Origin: DASTPP01 sp035762175
Lineage (GTDB): Bacteria > Myxococcota_A > Polyangia > Polyangiales > Polyangiaceae
Assembly: GCA_035762175.1 (NCBI GenBank)
Contig: DASTPP010000148.1
Location: forward strand, 19,005 to 83,004
DNA length: 64,000 nucleotides
Direction of reading: 5' to 3'
Shown here in pieces: positions 1 through 9,827 of the stretch (positions within the stretch are counted from its first letter, which is position 1; the number at the start of each line of letters is the position of its first letter). A model generated the notes under the pieces. The model ran no database searches, was not told the DNA's origin, and saw only the letters and a list, made by a program, of their open reading frames with translations. Both the position numbers and the translations under genes were made by a program.

Positions 1-1
1 C

Positions 2-100
2 GCGCTCAACTTCTTCCTCGGGCATGAGCTGCGTCAGGCCGAGAGCCGCAAGCCGTCGCTCGCGGGGAGGGTCGAGGCCTCGGGCCAACCGCCCGCGTAA
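2..100 (+). CDS. C-terminal end of an unidentified protein (partial)
   Basis: An open frame enters from the left edge and ends at TAA (98-100), leaving about 32 residues that begin ALNFFLGHELRQAES. Third positions are G/C-rich, as in the real genes here. The gene lies convergent to the CPA1 antiporter. There is too little sequence to assign a family, and it could be a chance frame. Confidence 0.4.
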   Translation, partial: ALNFFLGHELRQAESRKPSLAGRVEASGQPPA

Positions 101-229
101 CGGTCGGCGCGACGTAGTCGGGGGCCGAGCGTAGGGCGCGGCGTCGTTCGAGGCACTCTCTGCGCCCCCGGCGCCGCGGATCGCCCGGGGGGGCGGGGCG
201 GCTCGCCTTTCCCCCAGGGCGTCGCGACG

Positions 230-1831
230 TTAGCGGGTCGTGAGCTGGCGCCCCGCCCGGGGCGCTGACGGGGGCGGCCCCGACTCTTCGAGCTCGACGA
301 GGCGGGCGTCGACGTCGGCGAGCAACCGCTCGGAGGCCTCGTCGCCGATGAGGCCTTGCCGACGTGCCTCGAGCAGCGCGTCCTTCTCGGCCGCCAGGAG
401 GCCGCGCCGCGCCGCCTCGGCTTCGGCCTCGCGCAACTCGGCCGCCTCGAGGTGCAGGGCGTCGATCGCGCGCTCGGCCTCGGTCAGCCGCGCCCGGTAC
501 TCGCCGCGGAGCGCGCCGAGCACGTCGCGCTGCGTCGCCCCCTGCCGCTCGAGGCGGGAGAGCGCCTCGAGCGCCGCCTGCGCCGCCCTCGCCGCGCCCC
601 GGTGCAGCTCGTACGCCGCGTGCGCGGGGCCCCCGCCGCTCAGGCCGAGGCGCCGCAGGAGCGGGCCCATCGTCAGGCCCTGCACGAGGATGGAGAGCAG
701 CACGACGCCGTAGGTCATCGTCACGAGCAGGTCGCGGTGCGGGAAGCCCTGGGGCAGGCCGAGCGCGAGCACCATCGAGAGGCCGCCGCGCAGGCCCCCC
801 CACGTCAGCACCGGCGCCCAGCGCCAGGGCACGGCCTCGCGCGTGCGCCCGAGCAGGGCGACCACGCCGGCGACGACCGCCGCGCGCCCGAGGGCCGCCG
901 CCGCGAAGGCCGCCACGATGGGCAGCCACGAGGCGAGGAGCCGGCCCGCGTCGACCTCGAAGCCGATGAGGAGGAAGACGGTCGAGTTGAGGGCGAAGGC
1001 GACGTACTCCCAGAAGGTCTCGACCGCCACGCGGGTCGAGGGGCTCATGCCGGTGCGGGCCGCGTAGTTGCCGCAGAGCATGCCGGCGACGAGCGTGGCG
1101 ATGATGCCCGAGACGTGGAAGTGCTCGGCGGCGGCGAACGAGCCGTAGGCCGCGACGGTGGTGAGCGTGATCTCGATCATCGGGTCGTCGACGCGCCGGA
1201 TGACCTCGCTCGCGGCGAGCCCGACGAGGGCCCCCGCGACGCCCCCGAGGCCGACGACGCGCACGAAGTCGAGCGCCGCGCCCGCGGCCGAGAAGGGGCC
1301 GCCGCCGGCGACGGCGGCGAGCACGAGCGAGAAGACCACCGCCGCCGTGCCGTCGTTGACGAGGCTCTCGCCCTCGACCAGGGTCGCGAGCCGCTTGGGC
1401 GCGCCGAGGCTCTTGAAGAGGCCGACCACGGCGACCGGGTCGGTCGCGACGATGATGGCGCCGAAAACGAGGCCGTGCGCGAGGCCGAAGCCCTCGACGA
1501 AGTGCAGCCCGTTGGCGAGGGGCACCAAGATGGCGGCCGTCAGCGCCATCGCCGCCACCAGGCCCGGCACGGCCAGCGCGTTGACCGCGAGCTTGTTGCG
1601 CCAGAAGGCGCGCGCCTCGAGGTGGTAGGCCGCCTCGAAGACGAGCCCGGGCAGGAAGAGCGCGAAGAGCAGGTCTTTGGTCAGGTGCGGCGGCGTGACG
1701 AGGTGCGACGCGCCGAGCGCGGTGCCGGCGACGACGAGCGCCACGGTGTAGGGCACCTTCCAGCGGCGGGCCGCGATGGCCACCGCCGTGGCGACCGAAA
1801 AGAGGAAGACGAACGCGAGCTCGGGTCGCAT
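230..1831 (-). CDS. CPA1-family Na+/H+ antiporter
   Basis: A 533-residue polytopic inner-membrane protein, expected to exchange Na+ (or K+) for H+ in pH and salt homeostasis. The N-terminal ~400 residues are a run of hydrophobic segments. They carry the CPA1 signature ATDPVAVV (about 129-136) and LVEGESLVNDGTA, with the conserved Asn-Asp pair near 159-160. The last ~130 residues are charged, Ala/Glu/Arg-rich and probably a cytosolic coiled coil. It is the last gene of a minus-strand run (ClC, Lgt-like, trehalose synthase, antiporter). A 175-bp gap upstream contains an element also found before the NhaA gene at 20804, so it probably has its own promoter. The family call is firm; ion specificity is not visible. 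Confidence 0.9.
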   Translation of the reverse strand: MRPELAFVFLFSVATAVAIAARRWKVPYTVALVVAGTALGASHLVTPPHLTKDLLFALFLPGLVFEAAYHLEARAFWRNKLAVNALAVPGLVAAMALTAAILVPLANGLHFVEGFGLAHGLVFGAIIVATDPVAVVGLFKSLGAPKRLATLVEGESLVNDGTAAVVFSLVLAAVAGGGPFSAAGAALDFVRVVGLGGVAGALVGLAASEVIRRVDDPMIEITLTTVAAYGSFAAAEHFHVSGIIATLVAGMLCGNYAARTGMSPSTRVAVETFWEYVAFALNSTVFLLIGFEVDAGRLLASWLPIVAAFAAAALGRAAVVAGVVALLGRTREAVPWRWAPVLTWGGLRGGLSMVLALGLPQGFPHRDLLVTMTYGVVLLSILVQGLTMGPLLRRLGLSGGGPAHAAYELHRGAARAAQAALEALSRLERQGATQRDVLGALRGEYRARLTEAERAIDALHLEAAELREAEAEAARRGLLAAEKDALLEARRQGLIGDEASERLLADVDARLVELEESGPPPSAPRAGRQLTTR

Positions 1832-1872
1832 GGTCGACGCGCCGTAGGGGGCCGCCCCGCGCGGCCCTCTTT

Positions 1873-1928
1873 CTTTGCGAACGCCTCGGTCCTTTGTCCA
1901 ACGAAACCGTGGGGCCGCCCGTCCGATT
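1873..1928 (-). promoter_or_regulatory. Three-block conserved element upstream of the CPA1 antiporter
   Basis: On the plus strand TGTCCAACGAAACCG (1895-1909) is followed after 8 bases by CCCGTCCGATT (1918-1928). Both blocks recur identically at 20875-20907 before nhaA. Read towards the gene, TTGGACA is followed exactly 13 bases later by TTCGC at both sites. The element ends about 42 bp before the ATG. The fixed spacing fits a promoter or operator; which protein reads it is unknown. Confidence 0.55.
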
Positions 1929-2006
1929 TTCGCCCCCGGCCGCCGCCCCGGGGCGGGCCCGCTCGGGCGTGCCCCGGGCGGCCGCGCCGCGCCGCGCGCC
2001 CGCTCG

Positions 2007-3587
2007 CTAAGTACCGGGGAAGCCCAGCGCTTCGCGCCGCCAGGCGACCTCGTCGAGGCTGCGGAAGAGGCGCCGCGCCCAGTTGTAGACGTCGTGCCGC
2101 TCGAGCCTCGAGAGCATGCGCCGCATGCCCTCGGCCCGCGCCGCGTCGGGCAGCCGGAGCGCCGCCGCCAGCACCTCGGCCGAGCCCTCGACGTCGTAGG
2201 GGTTGATGAGCGAGGCCTCGAGCAGCTCTCTCGCCGCGCCCGTGAACTTCGAGAGCAGCAGGGTGCCGGGCAGCCCCGCCCGCGCCGCGACGTACTCTTT
2301 GGCGACGAGGTTCATGCCGTCGTGCAGCGAGGTGACGAGGCAGGCGTCGGCCCGGCGGTAGAGGGCGGCGAGGGCGTCGCGATCGTGGTGCTCGTCGAGG
2401 TAGAGCACGGGCCTCCAGCCCGGCGTGCCGAAGCGTGTGTTGATGCCGGCCACGAGCGCCGCGACCTCGCGCGCGAGGGCGGCGTAGCGGGGCAGGACGC
2501 TGCGCGTCGGGGCGCCGACCTGCACGAGGGTCGCCCGGCCCCGGAAGTCGGGGTGGCGCTCGAGCAGGGTCTCGAACATCTGCAGCCGGTGGGGGATGCC
2601 TTTCGTGTAGTCGAGCCGGTCGACGCCGAGCAGCACGAGCCGGCCGTCGGTCCGCGCCGCCACCCCGGGGAAGGCGGCTTCGAAGGGCCGGGCGCGCGCG
2701 AGCGCGGTGAACGCCCGCGCGTCGATGCTGATGGGGAAGGGGCGGACGAAGGTCGCGTGGCCGCCGCGCGTGGCGCGGTGGTACTCGTGCTCGACGCGGG
2801 CCTCGAGCGCGCGGTCGACCGTGTCGAGGAAGTGGCCGCAGTGGCCCTGCACGTGGAAGCCCAGGAGGTCGCTGCCGAGCAGCCCGTCGAGGAACTCTTC
2901 GGCCCAGGGCAAGAGCCCCCACACCTGGCGGTTCGGCCAGGGGATGTGCCAGAAGTGGGCGACGAGAAGGTCGGGCCGGGCCCGCCGCAGCATGCGCGGC
3001 AGGAGCGCGAAGTGGTAGTCGTTGACGAAGACCACGCCCGGCCCGTCGCCGAGCTCGTCGAGCACGGCGTCGGCGAAGGCGCGGTTGGCCTCGCGGTAGT
3101 GCGCCCAGTCTCGGTGGCGGAAGACCGGCGGCACGTACGCGACGTGGCACAGCGGCCAGAGCGCCTCGTTGGCGAGGCCGTAGTAGTAGCCGCGTTCGAC
3201 GTCGGGCGCGAGGCGCACGCGGCGCAGGCGGAAGGCGGGGCGCTCGGGGGGCCAGCCGAGGCCGCCGCGCGCGTCGGTCACGTCGAAGTCGGCCGTGCCG
3301 CCGCCGTGCGCCACCCACGTGCCGCCGCACGCCTCGACGATGGGCAGCATCGCGGTCGTCAGGCCGCTCGCGGGCTGCAGGGTGGCGAGGCGCCCGCCCT
3401 CGCCGCGCACGTGCAGCACGGGCGCGCGGTTCGAGACCACGACCAGCCGTCGGCCGGCGAAGCGCTCGCGGATGAGCTCGACGAGGCGCTCGCGCGAACC
3501 GAGGGCCTTCGCGGGCGCCGCCGGGACGTCGCCGAGGCCGGGCGCGAGTGGTAGGCCGTTCGTGCCAATGTGTTCGCTCCGTGACAT
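2007..3587 (-). CDS. otsA: Trehalose-6-phosphate synthase (GT20)
   Basis: A 526-residue cytosolic glycosyltransferase making trehalose-6-phosphate from UDP-glucose and glucose-6-phosphate, the first step of compatible-solute synthesis. Visible GT20 landmarks, in order, are VVVSNRAPV near residue 49, a Gly-rich ASGL loop, NDYHFALLP, HFWHIPWPNRQVWG, DRLDYTKGIPHRL and HDGMNLVAKEY. The length is slightly above the ~470 of E. coli OtsA, mainly from an N-terminal extension of about 40 residues. ATG starts 15 bp after the Lgt-like gene, implying co-transcription. No trehalose phosphatase is visible in the window, so the second step must be encoded elsewhere. Context with ClC and antiporters supports an osmotic role. 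Confidence 0.92.
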   Translation of the reverse strand: MSRSEHIGTNGLPLAPGLGDVPAAPAKALGSRERLVELIRERFAGRRLVVVSNRAPVLHVRGEGGRLATLQPASGLTTAMLPIVEACGGTWVAHGGGTADFDVTDARGGLGWPPERPAFRLRRVRLAPDVERGYYYGLANEALWPLCHVAYVPPVFRHRDWAHYREANRAFADAVLDELGDGPGVVFVNDYHFALLPRMLRRARPDLLVAHFWHIPWPNRQVWGLLPWAEEFLDGLLGSDLLGFHVQGHCGHFLDTVDRALEARVEHEYHRATRGGHATFVRPFPISIDARAFTALARARPFEAAFPGVAARTDGRLVLLGVDRLDYTKGIPHRLQMFETLLERHPDFRGRATLVQVGAPTRSVLPRYAALAREVAALVAGINTRFGTPGWRPVLYLDEHHDRDALAALYRRADACLVTSLHDGMNLVAKEYVAARAGLPGTLLLSKFTGAARELLEASLINPYDVEGSAEVLAAALRLPDAARAEGMRRMLSRLERHDVYNWARRLFRSLDEVAWRREALGFPGT

Positions 3588-3602
3588 CGGTCCTCTTTCT
3601 GG

Positions 3603-4445
3603 CTACGCGGCCATGCCCGGGTGGTATCGCGGCACGTCATCGCGCCGGGCCGCGCGACGGGCGCGCACGAAGAAGGCAACCCCCACTGCGAGCAGGCCCG
3701 CGCAGAGCCACTGCGCCGGCGTCAGCCCGGCGTAGCGGGCGTCTGCTCCGCGCACGTCGCGCGCCCGCAGAAAGTCGAGGCAGAAGCGGACGGGGGCGTA
3801 GTACGAGCACATGGCCCCGAGGTAAAAGCCCCAGGGGCGCGGCTCGCGCCGGAAGGCCCGGAAGGCCAGCGCGAGCGGGATCGTGAGGGCCATTTCGTAG
3901 AGCCCCAGGTCGAACCTGCCGCCGTCGGGGTACTGCACGGCGAACCAGGCGTCGGAGAGGGCGCCGGGGTGGTCGTGCGCGATCGCGCAGCCCGCCCGCC
4001 CGAAGGCCCACCCCACCGGGAAGGCGCTGGCCACGGTGTCGCAGTAGGGCAGCGCGTCGGCGACGTCGTGCCAGTACTTCCACCCGAGCATTCCGAGGGA
4101 TGCGCCGAGGAAGCCGCCGAACGACGATTGACTGCCCCACACCGTCAGGAGCGTCTTCGCGACGTCCGCGGCCGGCGCCCGCAGCAGGTCGGGGCGGTAG
4201 AAGAGGACGTCGAAGACGTGCCCCCCGACGAACCCGCCTGCCAGCACCCAGGTGCCGAAGGAGCCGAACAGCCCGCTCGGCATGCCCAGCCGCTGCGCCT
4301 GACGGGATGCTATCCGCCAGCCGACGAAGATGCCGAGAGCGACGAGGGCCCCGAAGGGCTTGAGCGTCACGGGGCCCGTCCCGCCGAGGTCGGGCAGGAT
4401 GGGCAGTTCGGGCAGCGTGAGGAAGGGGACGCGCGGTTCGAGCAC
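3603..4445 (-). CDS. Lgt-like prolipoprotein diacylglyceryl transferase
   Basis: A 280-residue polytopic membrane protein with a GTG start. It has the Lgt layout: an N-terminal periplasmic-then-TM segment with the TLKPFGALVALG region, an SSFGGFLGA motif where canonical Lgt has its His-Gly-Gly segment, and GRAGCAIAHDHPG, which corresponds to the conserved GR.GC....HG block. Canonical Lgt transfers diacylglycerol from phosphatidylglycerol to the lipobox Cys. The first motif departs from the usual H(G/S)GL, so this may be a paralogue with altered activity. The gene sits between the ClC channel and trehalose synthase in one minus-strand run. Several predicted lipoproteins in the window are plausible substrates. 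Confidence 0.8.
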   Translation of the reverse strand: MLEPRVPFLTLPELPILPDLGGTGPVTLKPFGALVALGIFVGWRIASRQAQRLGMPSGLFGSFGTWVLAGGFVGGHVFDVLFYRPDLLRAPAADVAKTLLTVWGSQSSFGGFLGASLGMLGWKYWHDVADALPYCDTVASAFPVGWAFGRAGCAIAHDHPGALSDAWFAVQYPDGGRFDLGLYEMALTIPLALAFRAFRREPRPWGFYLGAMCSYYAPVRFCLDFLRARDVRGADARYAGLTPAQWLCAGLLAVGVAFFVRARRAARRDDVPRYHPGMAA

Positions 4446-4565
4446 GGCGTACCTCGGAAGAGTGAGGGGGCGCGGTGGTGGAGAAGGGGGGGCCGCTGGC
4501 GGTCGGGGGCAATCGTCACGGGCGTTCGGAGCAAGAGGGGGCGAAAGCGGCGGCGGGGAGGGCCG

Positions 4566-6605
4566 CTAGGGTCGTGGCGGCCTTTCGGCGGCGAGCAGCG
4601 CGGCGAGCCCGGGGGCGTCGACGATGACGTTCCAGAGGTCGCCTTCCGACACGGGGTCGGCGTCCGACGGGGCGGCCCACGGCGCGCTCGGCCCCCGCCG
4701 CTGCACGGCGACGACGGTCGCACGCAGCGCGCCGAGGCCGAGCGAGCCGAGCGTCGAGCCCACGGCCCAGCCGGGCGCGCGCACGACTTCGACGCGAAAG
4801 CCGGGCGGCAGCTCGAGGTAGTCGGCCTGGTCGCGCTGGCCCTCGAACCACACGACGCGCGTCACGAAGGCGTCGCGCCGGAAGAGCTCGGCGTCGTAGG
4901 CGCCGAGCAGCGCGCGCCAGGTCACGACGCCGGCGAGCTCGGAAGGCGACGCCGGGTCGGCGACCGGCACCTCGCCGGCGGCCGCTTCCCGGATCGCCTC
5001 GGCCAGCGCCGGCAGCGGCAAGTCGGGCGGGACGGTGGCGACGGGCCGCGCGGCCTGGGCCGCCGTTCCGGTGCCGGGCGTCGCCGGCGACGTTACGGCG
5101 CCCCAGCCGCCGGCGAGCCGGACGTAGACCGGGCGCCCCTCGGCGAGCGCCAGCACGAGCTCGCTGAGCGGCGCGTCGGCGGCGGCCGTCGCGACGTGGC
5201 GCTCCATGATGTCGGCCGCGCGGACCGCGCCGGCAAAGCGCAGGGCCGGCGAGCCCCGCCAGGCGACGCCTCGGCGGCGGAGCTCTTCGGTGTAGACCGA
5301 CTCGGACCGCAGGCGGCGTGAGGTGAGCGTGGCCGCCGTCGTGGCGAGCAAGAGCGGCAGGACGATGTGGTAGTCGCCCGACAGCTCGAACACGAGCACC
5401 GCCGCCATCGAGGGGGCGTGCGTCGTGGCCGCGGCCAGGGCGGCCATGCCGACCAGCACGTACCCGCCGACGGCGCCGACCGAGCCGGCCGGGGCGACGG
5501 CCGCCAGGGCCGTGCCGGCCGCCCCGCCGAGCGTGGCGCCGAGCAAGAGCGAGGGCGTGAACACGCCGCCCGGGCTGCCCGAGGCGACCGACGCCGTCGT
5601 CGTGAGGGCCTTGGCGACGAGCAGCAAGAGCATCGTCGCGACCGTGAATCGGCCCTCGAGCAAGAGGTTGATGGCCTCGTAGCCGTTGCCGACGACGGCG
5701 GGCAGGCCGAGGGCGAACGCCCCGACGACGAGCCCCCCCAGCGCGGCGCGCAGCGGCCTCGGCGCGACGGCGCGGGCGAAGAGCCGTTCTCCGACCGAGA
5801 GCAGGCCGAGGAACGCCGCCCCGACGGCACCCGCCGCCGCCCCGAGCGCGAGGTGCGCGAGCAGCTCGGCCGTCGAGCTCAGGGTGAACGTTCGCACGCC
5901 GTAGATGGGCCCGCCGCCGACGGCGGCCCTCGTCACGGCGGTCGCCACGGCGGTGGCGACGACGACGGGCAGCACGATCTCGAGGGTGGCGACCCCGGCG
6001 ACGACCTCGAGCACGAAGAGGACGGCCGCGAGCGGTGTGTTGTAGGCGGCGGCGAAACCGGCCGCGGTGCCCGCGGCGATGAGCGCCCGGGTGCGCCTCG
6101 GGCCCAGGCGGGCGAGGGCGCCGAGGTGCCCGCCGATCGCGCCGCCGAACTGAATGAGCGGCCCCTCGCGCCCGATCGAACCGCCCGAAGCGAGGGCGGA
6201 GTACGACCCGGCCGCCTTCCAGAGCGTCGCCCCGAGCGAGGGGCGGCCGCGCCCGAGCGCGACGGCCTCCATGATGTCGCCGACGCCGGCGGCGCCATGG
6301 CGGCGGGCGGCGAGCGCCCCGAGCGCCCCGGCGATCGCGGCCCCTGCGGCGGGCACGGCGAGCCGCAGCGGGGCGGGCAGGGCGGAGAAGGCCGCGACGA
6401 CGTCGGGGGCGCGGTACGCGCGACGGATGGCGAACTCCATCGCCGCGCGGAAGGCGACAGCGAATGCCGCCGCGAGGGCTGCCACGCCGGCGGTCGCCGC
6501 CGCGTAGCGAGCGAGCCCGAACGGCCCGCCCGTGCCGCTCGCATCCATGCCAGGTGCTGGGGGTACGAAGGCCGGCTCGACTCCCGCTTGGTCGCCTTGG
6601 TTCAT
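4566..6605 (-). CDS. ClC-family chloride channel/transporter with CBS-type tail
   Basis: A 679-residue inner-membrane ClC protein. Signatures are SGGSIGREGPLIQFG around residues 140-154, with the gating glutamate inside GREGP (~145-149), and GSPGGVFTPSLLLGA near 343. The final ~240 residues are soluble. They include a CBS-like region (starting near RAADIMERHV) that probably binds adenine nucleotides, plus a short extra domain ending LAALLAAERPPRP. Bacterial ClC proteins move Cl- either passively or in exchange for H+; the sequence alone does not settle which. The gene leads the Lgt, otsA and CPA1 run and follows the NtrC-like regulator by 54 bp, so the whole block could be read from the kinase promoter. 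Confidence 0.9.
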   Translation of the reverse strand: MNQGDQAGVEPAFVPPAPGMDASGTGGPFGLARYAAATAGVAALAAAFAVAFRAAMEFAIRRAYRAPDVVAAFSALPAPLRLAVPAAGAAIAGALGALAARRHGAAGVGDIMEAVALGRGRPSLGATLWKAAGSYSALASGGSIGREGPLIQFGGAIGGHLGALARLGPRRTRALIAAGTAAGFAAAYNTPLAAVLFVLEVVAGVATLEIVLPVVVATAVATAVTRAAVGGGPIYGVRTFTLSSTAELLAHLALGAAAGAVGAAFLGLLSVGERLFARAVAPRPLRAALGGLVVGAFALGLPAVVGNGYEAINLLLEGRFTVATMLLLLVAKALTTTASVASGSPGGVFTPSLLLGATLGGAAGTALAAVAPAGSVGAVGGYVLVGMAALAAATTHAPSMAAVLVFELSGDYHIVLPLLLATTAATLTSRRLRSESVYTEELRRRGVAWRGSPALRFAGAVRAADIMERHVATAAADAPLSELVLALAEGRPVYVRLAGGWGAVTSPATPGTGTAAQAARPVATVPPDLPLPALAEAIREAAAGEVPVADPASPSELAGVVTWRALLGAYDAELFRRDAFVTRVVWFEGQRDQADYLELPPGFRVEVVRAPGWAVGSTLGSLGLGALRATVVAVQRRGPSAPWAAPSDADPVSEGDLWNVIVDAPGLAALLAAERPPRP

Positions 6606-6659
6606 GCGCCTGCCCCTCTCAGGTCCGTGTCGTGCCCGGCCGCGGCCCCCCGCCTGCGC

Positions 6660-8022
<1,363 letters not shown>

Positions 8023-8036
<14 letters not shown>

Positions 8037-9624
8037 CGTCGGCCTCGCGCGCGGTAGGGATGCGAATCTCGGCCGTGGTGCCGCGCGGCGCCCGGGGGCC
8101 GAGGGCGAGGCTGCCGCGGTGCAGGTTGACGATCTCGCTGGCGACGGCGAGGCCGAGGCCCGAGCCCTTGCCGGCGGGCTTGGTCGTGAAGAAGGGCTCG
8201 GTCGCGCGCGCCGCGTCTTCGGGCCGGATGCCCACGCCGTCGTCGGTCACGGTGAACGCGACGCGCCCGCCCCCGGCCGTGACGGCGAGCTCGACGAGGC
8301 CGCCGGGCGCGCAGGCGTCGCAGGCGTTGAGCAAGAGGTTGACGAGGGCCTGCTCGAGCAGGCGCGCGTTGCACGAGATTCGCGGCAGGTCGTCCGGCAC
8401 GTTCGACAAGAAGAGCACCCCGGCGCGCTGAAAGCGGTGCGCCACGAGCTCGACCGCCGCCCGCGCGAGGACGGCGGGGTCGTGCCGGTCGAAGGCGGGG
8501 CTCTCGCCCTGGGCGAGCCCGAGGAAGCCGCGCACGACCTGGTCGATGCGCTCGGCCTGCCCCACGATCGTGCGCAGCGCCCGCTCGGCGCGCTCGTCGC
8601 CCTCGACCCGCCCGGCCAACTGCTCGGCCCGCCCGAGGATGACGCCGAGCGGGGTGCCGACCTCGTGGGCGATGCCCGCGGCGAGCGTGCCCATCACGGC
8701 CGCCTTCGTCGCGCGCTCGAGCCGCTCGTCGCGCTCGGCCCGCAGGGTGGCGAGGGCGAGGTCGCGGCCGAGTTCGAGCTCTTTTCGCTGCAAGGCGAGC
8801 GCGACGCCGCCGAAGGCGAGCACGAGCCCCGCGGCGACGCCGACGCTCAGCACCAGCCGCCAGTAGGCGCGTTGCTCGCGGTCGCGCAGCCGCTCGGCCG
8901 TGGCCACCACGGCGACGCCCCAGCGGCCGAGGGGCCCGGCGTCGACGTTCGACAGGCCCGCGAGCGCGATGCGCGCGGGTAGCCCGAGCCGGGCCGCCTG
9001 CGGGCGGGTCAGGCGCGTCGAGGGCCTCCCCGTGCCGAGGGCCTCGCGGATCTCGTCGGCGCGCACCACGCGCCCGTCGGTCGCGTGGAAGGCCTGCGCC
9101 CCATCGGGCAAGACGAGCACGACGAGCGCGCCCGGCCGCTCGATCGGGGCGAGGCTGGTAAGAAGGTCGGTCGGCGCGAGCGAGAGCAGGACGTAGCGCT
9201 CGGCCGGCACCTCGACCGCGAACGAGAAGACCGCGCCCTCGACGGCCACGCGCGGCGGGGCGACGGCGCCCTTGGGCACGACCCGCAGCGAGAGGTACCG
9301 GTCGGCGATTCGGGGCTGCACCGGCCGGCCGGCGAGCGTGTCTTCGGCGGCGACGAGGGCGTCGCGGCGGGCGACGGCGAGCCGGTTGCCGAGCTGGGCG
9401 CCGACGCTGAGCGCGAGCGTCGCCTGCTCGCGCGCGTAGTCGTCGAGCGCGTCGCTCGCCTCGCGCTCCTCGTCCCAGAAGGCGAGCGTCGCCACGAGCG
9501 CCACGGTCATGAGCATCGACAGGCCGATCCACGACCAGCCCCGCAGCGGTCGGTACGAGCCCGAAAGTCGGAGGGGGCTCGTACGCCCTTTGGCCCCCGC
9601 TGCTCTGCGGTCGCTCATCGACAT
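8023..9624 (-). CDS. Membrane-bound sensor histidine kinase, partner of the NtrC-like regulator
   Basis: A 533-residue kinase. TM1 is at about 31-50, a ~200-residue periplasmic sensing region follows, and TM2 is near 257-278. A short charged linker leads to HisKA with AAGIAHEVGTPLGVIL (phospho-acceptor His ~320), then a HATPase with the N box NLLLNACDACAPGG, DDGVGI and GKGSGLGLAVASEI. It overlaps the regulator start by 14 bp. A strong sigma-54-like promoter at 9640-9656 would place the transcript start only about 5 bases before ATG 9624. Either the mRNA is nearly leaderless or the real start is the ATG two codons downstream or further. The ligand is unknown; linkage to RND efflux suggests envelope damage or a toxic compound. 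Confidence 0.9.
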
Positions 9625-9639
9625 CGCCTTCGAAGCCCA

Positions 9640-9656
9640 AGCAAATCGGGGGCCAA
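9640..9656 (-). promoter_or_regulatory. Sigma-54-type promoter for the kinase-regulator run
   Basis: Minus-strand sequence TTGGCCCCCGATTTGCT has the invariant GG and GC 12 bases apart, with a full TTGGC at -24 and TTGCT at -12. It lies directly in front of the kinase ATG (9624). The adjacent gene encodes a sigma-54 activator. Confidence 0.6.
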
Positions 9657-9700
9657 GGGGTTTGGTGCGCGAAAATGGCTAGAAGCAAGCACGAGCGCAG

Positions 9701-9744
9701 GTTTGCCTGCGGAAACTCTACCCAACTTGCGGATTCTTTCCGCA
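9701..9744. promoter_or_regulatory. Dyad sites, candidate enhancer for the NtrC-like regulator
   Basis: TGCGGATTCTTTCCGCA (9728-9744) is a perfect 6-bp inverted repeat around a 5-base spacer. GTTTGCCTGCGGAAAC (9701-9716) is an imperfect dyad sharing the half-site TGCGGA. They lie roughly 80-90 bp from the predicted start of each divergent sigma-54 promoter, a normal enhancer distance for NtrC-type activators. Confidence 0.5.
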
Positions 9745-9796
9745 CCCCGGAGGCTGTTCGGATGCAGAAACAGGGAGATTTAGGCTACGAAGCCGC

Positions 9797-9813
9797 TTGG
9801 TCTGACATTTGCT
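9797..9813 (+). promoter_or_regulatory. Sigma-54-type promoter for the efflux operon
   Basis: TTGGTCTGACATTTGCT has TTGG and TTGCT with GG and GC 12 bases apart. The predicted transcript start is about 9824, only a few bases before ATG 9828. A competing signal, GGAGG at 9749-9753 eight bases before ATG 9762, would place this motif inside the gene. Confidence 0.45.
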
Positions 9814-9827
9814 CAAGGGCCCGGGCG

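Noticed and set aside
9677..9691. TGGCTAGAAGCAAGC as a third sigma-54 promoter for TolC with a longer leader
   Set aside because: Spacing is right but the -12 reads AAGC instead of TTGC; weaker than the motif at 9797.
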